Part shown: positions 7,271 through 10,551 of the stretch, in pieces
Position numbering within the stretch: position 1 is the stretch's first letter
Layout of the letters: each line of letters starts with the position of its first letter
Origin: CAXXFQ01 sp963674475
GTDB taxonomy: Bacteria > Planctomycetota > Planctomycetia > Pirellulales > Thermoguttaceae
NCBI GenBank assembly: GCA_963674475.2
Contig: CAXXFQ010000029.1
Location: forward strand, 1 to 10,551
Length of the DNA: 10,551 nt
Direction: 5' to 3'
The notes under the pieces: generated by a model
The model's input: only the letters and a program-made list of their open reading frames with translations
What the model was told of the DNA's origin: nothing
Databases searched by the model: none
Translations under genes and position numbers: made by a program

Positions 7271-8060
7271 TGCTGTGAAGTTGGTTTATTTCTCCCCCAC
7301 CGGCACAACACGAAAAGTGCTGCAGAATATTGCTGCCGGTATGCAGGCCGTACAGGTAGACGAGATCAATCTCACCACGCCGGACGCTGATTCGCGGGAG
7401 ATTACACAGCTTGGTCATGAATTAACTGTGATCGGCATGCCAGTATATGCCGGACGGCTACCTGTGCAAGCCGCTGCCCGTTTGCGGCATCTTCGGGGAG
7501 ATCACACCCCGGCAGTGCTGGTGGTGGTGTACGGTAACCGGAAATATGAAGATGCCCTGGTCGAACTGCTCGATCTGGCCGAAGCAGCCGGTTTCGTGCC
7601 TGTTGCTGGGGGAGCCTTTATTGGTGAACACTCCTACACCTCTGCGGAGAAACCGCTCTCGGTGGGCCGCCCGGACGAAGAAGATCTGGTGCAGGCCGCG
7701 CAATTCGGCAAAAGCGTACGCGCAAAGCTGAAGAATTTGAACAGTCTGGATGATATGATCCCACTGGCGGTACCGGGCAACCGCCCCTACAAACCCTTGA
7801 AACCAGCCGACGATATCGCTCCCGAAACGGATGAAATGCTGTGCACCCTGTGCGAATGCTGCATGAAGGTTTGCCCAACCGCAGCGATCACGATCAATGA
7901 CCGTGTAGAAACGGATGCCGCAAAATGCATTGTGTGTTGCGCCTGCGTCAGGGTATGCCCAACCGAAGCACGCATCATGCGCGATGAACGGATTTTGAAG
8001 ATCGCGGGGTGGCTGTATGAAAACTACTCCGAACCCCAGGAGCCTGAGATTTTTCTTTAG
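7260..8060 (+). CDS. EFR1-type flavodoxin plus 2x[4Fe-4S] ferredoxin protein
   Basis: A 266-residue two-domain redox protein. The N-terminal half is flavodoxin-like: KLVYFSPTGTTRKVLQNIA (residues 7-25) holds the FMN phosphate loop SPTGTT, and VIGMPVYAGRLP (57-68) and VVYGNRKYEDA (89-99) fit the remaining FMN loops. The C-terminal part has two perfect CxxCxxCxxxCP clusters, Cys195/198/201/205 and Cys223/226/229/233, each binding a [4Fe-4S] centre; there are extra cysteines at 200 and 227. This is the EFR1 arrangement: a soluble electron carrier passing electrons between FMN and ferredoxin clusters; the partner is unknown. ATG 7260 is chosen because it puts the flavodoxin strand at the N-terminus and has GGAGAG just upstream, though close (2-5 nt). 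It overlaps the GNAT-like gene by 11 nt, which suggests coupled translation. The frame is intact. Confidence 0.93.
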   Translation: MQVNAVKLVYFSPTGTTRKVLQNIAAGMQAVQVDEINLTTPDADSREITQLGHELTVIGMPVYAGRLPVQAAARLRHLRGDHTPAVLVVVYGNRKYEDALVELLDLAEAAGFVPVAGGAFIGEHSYTSAEKPLSVGRPDEEDLVQAAQFGKSVRAKLKNLNSLDDMIPLAVPGNRPYKPLKPADDIAPETDEMLCTLCECCMKVCPTAAITINDRVETDAAKCIVCCACVRVCPTEARIMRDERILKIAGWLYENYSEPQEPEIFL

Positions 8061-8066
8061 AGAATT

Positions 8067-8099
8067 TTGATTTGTCGGTGCCAGACACCCCCAAATCAA
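8067..8099 (+). other. Hairpin downstream of the EFR1 gene
   Basis: TTGATTTG (8067-8074) and CAAATCAA (8092-8099) form a perfect 8-bp outer stem. GGTG (8077-8080) and CACC (8086-8089) form an inner 4-bp stem across a 2x2 internal loop, with a 5-nt loop. It starts 7 bp after the stop codon. There is no T-run directly after it, so it is not a classical intrinsic terminator; it may stabilise the mRNA 3' end or be an interspersed palindromic repeat. Confidence 0.5.
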
Positions 8100-8112
8100 G
8101 GAATGTCGCGTG

Positions 8113-8132
8113 AATGTCGTGAATACGACATT
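8113..8132. promoter_or_regulatory. Perfect 8-bp inverted repeat at the XRE promoter (operator and/or terminator)
   Basis: AATGTCGT and ACGACATT flank a 4-bp GAAT centre. A third, direct half-site GAATGTCG sits at 8101-8108, 11 bp before the copy at 8112-8119. The right arm's last two bases are the start of the -35 of the downstream promoter, a position where a bound repressor would block polymerase. Four bases after the repeat come six T residues (8137-8142), so in RNA from the upstream EFR1 gene it could also work as a weak terminator. Autoregulation by the XRE protein is an inference. Confidence 0.55.
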
Positions 8133-8159
8133 GTCGTTTTTTACTGCATCTCCTATGAT
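8131..8159 (+). promoter_or_regulatory. Promoter of the XRE/DUF4870 gene
   Basis: TTGTCG (8131-8136) and TATGAT (8154-8159, five of six to consensus) are separated by 17 bp. The predicted start is near 8166, leaving a short leader with Shine-Dalgarno AAAGGAG (8176-8182) before ATG 8189. Confidence 0.6.
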
Positions 8160-8188
8160 GATGAAAAGTCAAACGAAAGGAGTTTGCA

Positions 8189-8776
8189 ATGAAACAACCA
8201 GATCTTGGATACAAAGTTGCCGAAGTGCGGCAGCAAAAAGGTTTTACGCAGGAACAGTTGGCTGAATACTGTGAAGTCAGCACGCGCACCATCCAGCGCA
8301 TTGAGAGCGGTGAGGTCGAACCCCGCCCTTACACCCGCAACAGTTTGAGCAATATTCTCGAATTCGACTTCAATGAAAGCAACGTGCAGAATGAAGGTTT
8401 CTGGCTTTCGGCTTTGCACCTCAGCAGCATGTTTTGCATCGTGCTGATCCCGCTGCTCATTTGGTCCTGGAAGAAGAAACAGAGTTACAAGATTGACCGG
8501 CATGGCCGGGACGTGCTCAACTTCCAGATCACGGTCACATTATTATTGTTTGCGGCGGTCTTCCTGCTAGTCTTTGGTCTGCCTTTCCTGATCTTGATGC
8601 TGGAAGCGCAGAGCGGACAGCCGAATCTGGGACTGCTGGGCATTTTGCCGCTCATCAGTCTGGTACCACTGATCGCCATTGGGATATTCTGCACCTGGCA
8701 GGGCGTGGCAAATACCATCCGGGTCATGTCAGACAAGCCGTACAGGTACCCGCTCAGTATCCCGTTCATCAAATAG
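8189..8776 (+). CDS. Membrane-anchored XRE-family transcriptional regulator with C-terminal DUF4870 domain
   Basis: A 195-residue fusion of a DNA-binding and a membrane domain. Residues 8-60 are an XRE (Cro/CI) helix-turn-helix: KVAEVRQQKGFTQEQLAEYC then VSTRTIQRIESGEVEPR, the recognition helix being about 30-40. From residue 70 the protein matches DUF4870, a small Tic20-like integral membrane domain: hydrophobic segments at about 74-93, 113-138 and 148-172, with the typical KIDRHGRDVLNFQIT loop (101-115) between the first two. The C-terminal end is short and hydrophilic-to-neutral (RVMSDKPYRYPL). The regulator would therefore bind DNA while tethered to the membrane; what the membrane part senses is not known. 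ATG 8189 has AAAGGAG at an ideal 6-nt spacing. It has its own promoter with a perfect inverted repeat beside the -35, so autoregulation is likely. The frame is intact. Confidence 0.92.
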   Translation: MKQPDLGYKVAEVRQQKGFTQEQLAEYCEVSTRTIQRIESGEVEPRPYTRNSLSNILEFDFNESNVQNEGFWLSALHLSSMFCIVLIPLLIWSWKKKQSYKIDRHGRDVLNFQITVTLLLFAAVFLLVFGLPFLILMLEAQSGQPNLGLLGILPLISLVPLIAIGIFCTWQGVANTIRVMSDKPYRYPLSIPFIK

Positions 8777-8799
8777 TCCCGCCCGGTGACAAGCAACTC

Positions 8800-8832
8800 T
8801 TTTCCAGCGCGGATTGCATCTGCGCTGGAAAA
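8800..8832 (+). other. Strong hairpin between the XRE and ureohydrolase genes, possible terminator
   Basis: TTTTCCAGCGC (8800-8810) and GCGCTGGAAAA (8822-8832) pair perfectly for 11 bp. A G-T wobble and GAT/ATC extend the stem to about 15 bp with a 3-nt loop. T5 at 8836-8840 follows three bases after the stem (9 after its GC core), so termination of the XRE transcript is possible. However, the A-run on the 3' arm is opposite to the classical arrangement. It sits 20 bp upstream of the next gene's Shine-Dalgarno, so it may instead shield or stabilise that leader. I see no convincing promoter between it and the ureohydrolase gene. Confidence 0.55.
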
Positions 8833-8864
8833 ACATTTTTCAACAGGGACTAAAGGAGTTCTCC

Positions 8865-9725
8865 ATGGTTCCATCCAAAACCCTTCAACCCACACCCGTT
8901 GCCGTATTAGGCGTACCCTTTGACAGGCAGTCTTCCTATCTGCGCGGGCCGGCCCTGGCGCCTGCCCGCATTCGGGAATGCCTGGCCTGTGATTCCGCCA
9001 ACATGTGGACGGAGAATGGTATCGATCTGGCAGCAACTGAAAGCTGGAAAGATGTCGGGGATGTCGCCTTTGCAGATGAGAATTCAGAGTTCAAGAGGAT
9101 CGAAGACACCGTCGCCGGACTGCTGGCGAAAAAGCAGCGCGTCATCTCCCTGGGCGGCGACCATTCTATCGCCTACCCCATCTTGAAAGCCCATGCCAAA
9201 ACATACCCGGGACTGACGATCGTACAGTTGGACGCTCACCCTGACTTGTATGATGAACTAGACGGGAATCGCCTTTCCCATGCCTGTCCCTTTGCGCGCA
9301 TCATGGAAGAGAAACTGGCCGCCCGTCTGGTGCAAGTGGGCATTCGCACCCTCACTGGTCATCAGCGCGAGCAAGCGCAGCGCTTTGGGGTGGAAGTTCA
9401 CGAGATGTGTGCCGGACCGCTGCCAAACTTGAACCTGACCGGGCCGGTTTACCTCTCCCTGGATATGGACTGCCTCGATCCGGCATTTGCACCGGGCGTC
9501 TCGCATTTTGAACCCGGCGGTATGAGTACGCGCGAGGTGCTGACCATCATTCAGCGATTAACAGGCCATCTGGTTGGCGCAGACCTGGTGGAATACAACC
9601 CGCAGCGCGACCCGACCGGCGTGACAGGCATGGTCGCGGCCAAATTGTTAAAAGAAATCCTGGGGCGTATGCTGGCGGATAAGCCGATGAGAATTTACAA
9701 GCCTTCCAACTCTTCCCACCGCTGA
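8865..9725 (+). CDS. Agmatinase/arginase-family ureohydrolase
   Basis: A 286-residue Mn-dependent hydrolase of the arginase/agmatinase superfamily. All six metal ligands are visible: His100 (SLGGDHS), Asp123, His125 and Asp127 (DAHPDLYD), Asp200 and Asp202 (SLDMDCLDPAFAPG). The catalytic-type His139 in LSHACPF and Glu243 in DLVEYNP are also present. The family hydrolyses a guanidino group, releasing urea (or formamide for formimidoylglutamase); agmatine is the most likely substrate but the sequence does not prove it, so no symbol is given. If agmatinase, it makes putrescine. ATG 8865 is chosen for its AAAGGAG at 6-nt spacing; an upstream TTG in frame lies inside the hairpin. The last ~16 residues (ADKPMRIYKPSNSSHR) extend past the usual end and lie opposite the uup C-terminus. 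The frame is intact. Confidence 0.93.
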   Translation: MVPSKTLQPTPVAVLGVPFDRQSSYLRGPALAPARIRECLACDSANMWTENGIDLAATESWKDVGDVAFADENSEFKRIEDTVAGLLAKKQRVISLGGDHSIAYPILKAHAKTYPGLTIVQLDAHPDLYDELDGNRLSHACPFARIMEEKLAARLVQVGIRTLTGHQREQAQRFGVEVHEMCAGPLPNLNLTGPVYLSLDMDCLDPAFAPGVSHFEPGGMSTREVLTIIQRLTGHLVGADLVEYNPQRDPTGVTGMVAAKLLKEILGRMLADKPMRIYKPSNSSHR

Positions 9726-10551
9726 TACGCTTCCGCCAGTTCACGTTTCCATTTCCTTCAACCGGTTGGCGTCTGCGGTGATCTCGGATTCGGCGCGCTG
9801 GTAAAATTCCGGGGAAGCCATCGCCTCTACAAGCTGCTGCTGTTCTTTTTCCAGGGCTTCAATGCGACCCGGCAAAGCAGCCAGTTCGCGCTGTTGGGCT
9901 TCCAGGGCGCGTTTTTCATTGTAGCTCAACTTGCGCGGGCCATTCCCCCCGGCCGGTTTTTCTTCTGCCCGCTCAGCGGTTTTGCGCTTTGGATCAGGGC
10001 TGGCTTCTTCGGCCTGTGACTTGCAGTAGCGCAGCCAGTCATCGTAATCACCGGAGAACTCTTCAACCTTTCCACTGTTGTCCAGCACCAGCAGTTTGGT
10101 GACCAGATTATTGAGAAAAGCACGGTCATGGCTGACCAGGATCAGCGTGCCGGTGAAATCCAGCAGCAGGTTCTCCAACACTTCCAGGGTCTCAATATCC
10201 AGATCATTGGTCGGCTCATCAAGGATGAGCAAGTTGGCCGGTTGGGCAAACAGACGGGCCAGCAGCAGGCGGTTGCGTTCCCCGCCGGAAAGCGCGCTGA
10301 TCGGGGCATTGACATGCTCCGGCTCAAACAGAAAACTTTGCAGATAACCGATGATGTTGCGATCCTTGCCATTGATCGTGATCACGTCGCGCCCCTGGCC
10401 GACATTTTCCAGCACGGACTTGTTCTCATCCAGTTGCGAACGAAGTTGGTCAAAATACGCGATTTCCAGATTGACCCCCAACCGCAGGCTGCCTTCATCC
10501 GGGGTAAGCTCACCAACCAGCAGGCGCAGCATGGTCGTTTTGCCGGTGCCG
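9695..10551 (-). CDS. uup: Uup-type ABC-F ATPase, C-terminal half (runs off window, one-base frameshift near its 3' end)
   Basis: The frame is open from the right edge at 10551, entering in the second Walker A (GTGKTTMLRLL). It continues with the ABC signature LSGGERNRLLLARLF, Walker B LLILDEPTNDLD and the switch-loop LVSHDRAFL. After a charged linker comes the C-terminal coiled coil (KLSYNEKRALEAQQRELAALP... to RLKEMET), which is characteristic of Uup and binds DNA or RNA by family knowledge. ABC-F proteins have no membrane part and act on ribosomes; Uup also limits precise transposon excision in E. coli. As sequenced the frame stops at TGA 9743-9741. Skipping one base there continues into ELAEAYQRWEELEGL and TAA at 9697-9695, the expected family ending, so I annotate the corrected end. 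About 284 residues are visible. It is convergent with, and overlaps by 31 bp, the ureohydrolase gene. Confidence 0.9.

Noticed and set aside
8814..8864. Upstream TTG start for the ureohydrolase
   Set aside because: It is inside the strong hairpin loop and has no Shine-Dalgarno; ATG 8865 has AAAGGAG at 6 nt.
1..10551. Mobile elements, CRISPR, tRNA, rRNA, defence system
   Set aside because: No transposase, integrase, regularly spaced repeats, cloverleaf or defence-type protein was recognised on reading both strands.

Overview
The window looks like a piece of a bacterial chromosome, most probably from an Anaerolineae-type Chloroflexota or a relative. This is inferred from the mix of genes (a MalT-like LuxR regulator, a DUF4870-linked XRE regulator, an EFR1-type flavodoxin/ferredoxin, a Uup-type ABC-F ATPase) and the moderately high GC; no rRNA or other marker gene is present to prove it. 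I see no phage, transposon, CRISPR, tRNA or rRNA.

Layout. (1) 1-1628, minus strand: the first 542 codons of a large MalT-like regulator running off the left edge, open throughout. (2) 1629-1748: a 120-bp divergent promoter region whose two TATAAT boxes lie in an 11-bp inverted repeat; the leftward promoter is placed for a leaderless mRNA. (3) 1749-5024, plus: a tight three-gene run of a DUF985 cupin, a fold-type IV aminotransferase and an M24B Xaa-Pro aminopeptidase (gaps +18 bp and a 1-nt overlap). The last two each carry one frameshift. (4) 5025-5198: an extended -10 promoter and a leader with mutually exclusive hairpins, then a PAP2-family membrane phosphatase (5199-5972). (5) 5973-6085: another promoter and a 13-bp palindrome using the same TGCGTT half-site, then a GNAT-like protein gene (6086-7270) broken by about 23 single-base frame changes, overlapping an EFR1-type flavodoxin/2x[4Fe-4S] protein (7260-8060). 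(6) 8061-8188: two hairpins and a sigma70-like promoter in front of a membrane-anchored XRE/DUF4870 regulator (8189-8776). (7) A strong hairpin, then an agmatinase/arginase-family ureohydrolase (8865-9725). (8) 9695-10551, minus: the C-terminal half of uup, convergent with the ureohydrolase and running off the right edge.

How the genes relate. The cupin-aminotransferase-aminopeptidase run is plausibly one operon linked to peptide and amino-acid turnover. The GNAT-like and EFR1 genes overlap and would be translationally coupled if the first is intact. The XRE regulator has its own promoter with a perfect inverted repeat abutting the -35, a layout that fits autoregulation. The rest is ordinary housekeeping without an obvious shared pathway.

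Quality warning. Four of nine genes have reading-frame breaks, while the encoded protein motifs remain well conserved across the breaks. The 950-bp block 6246-7196 is extreme, with intact neighbours on both sides. I therefore suspect low-quality sequence there rather than biological decay, and coding calls in that block should be read as reconstructions.
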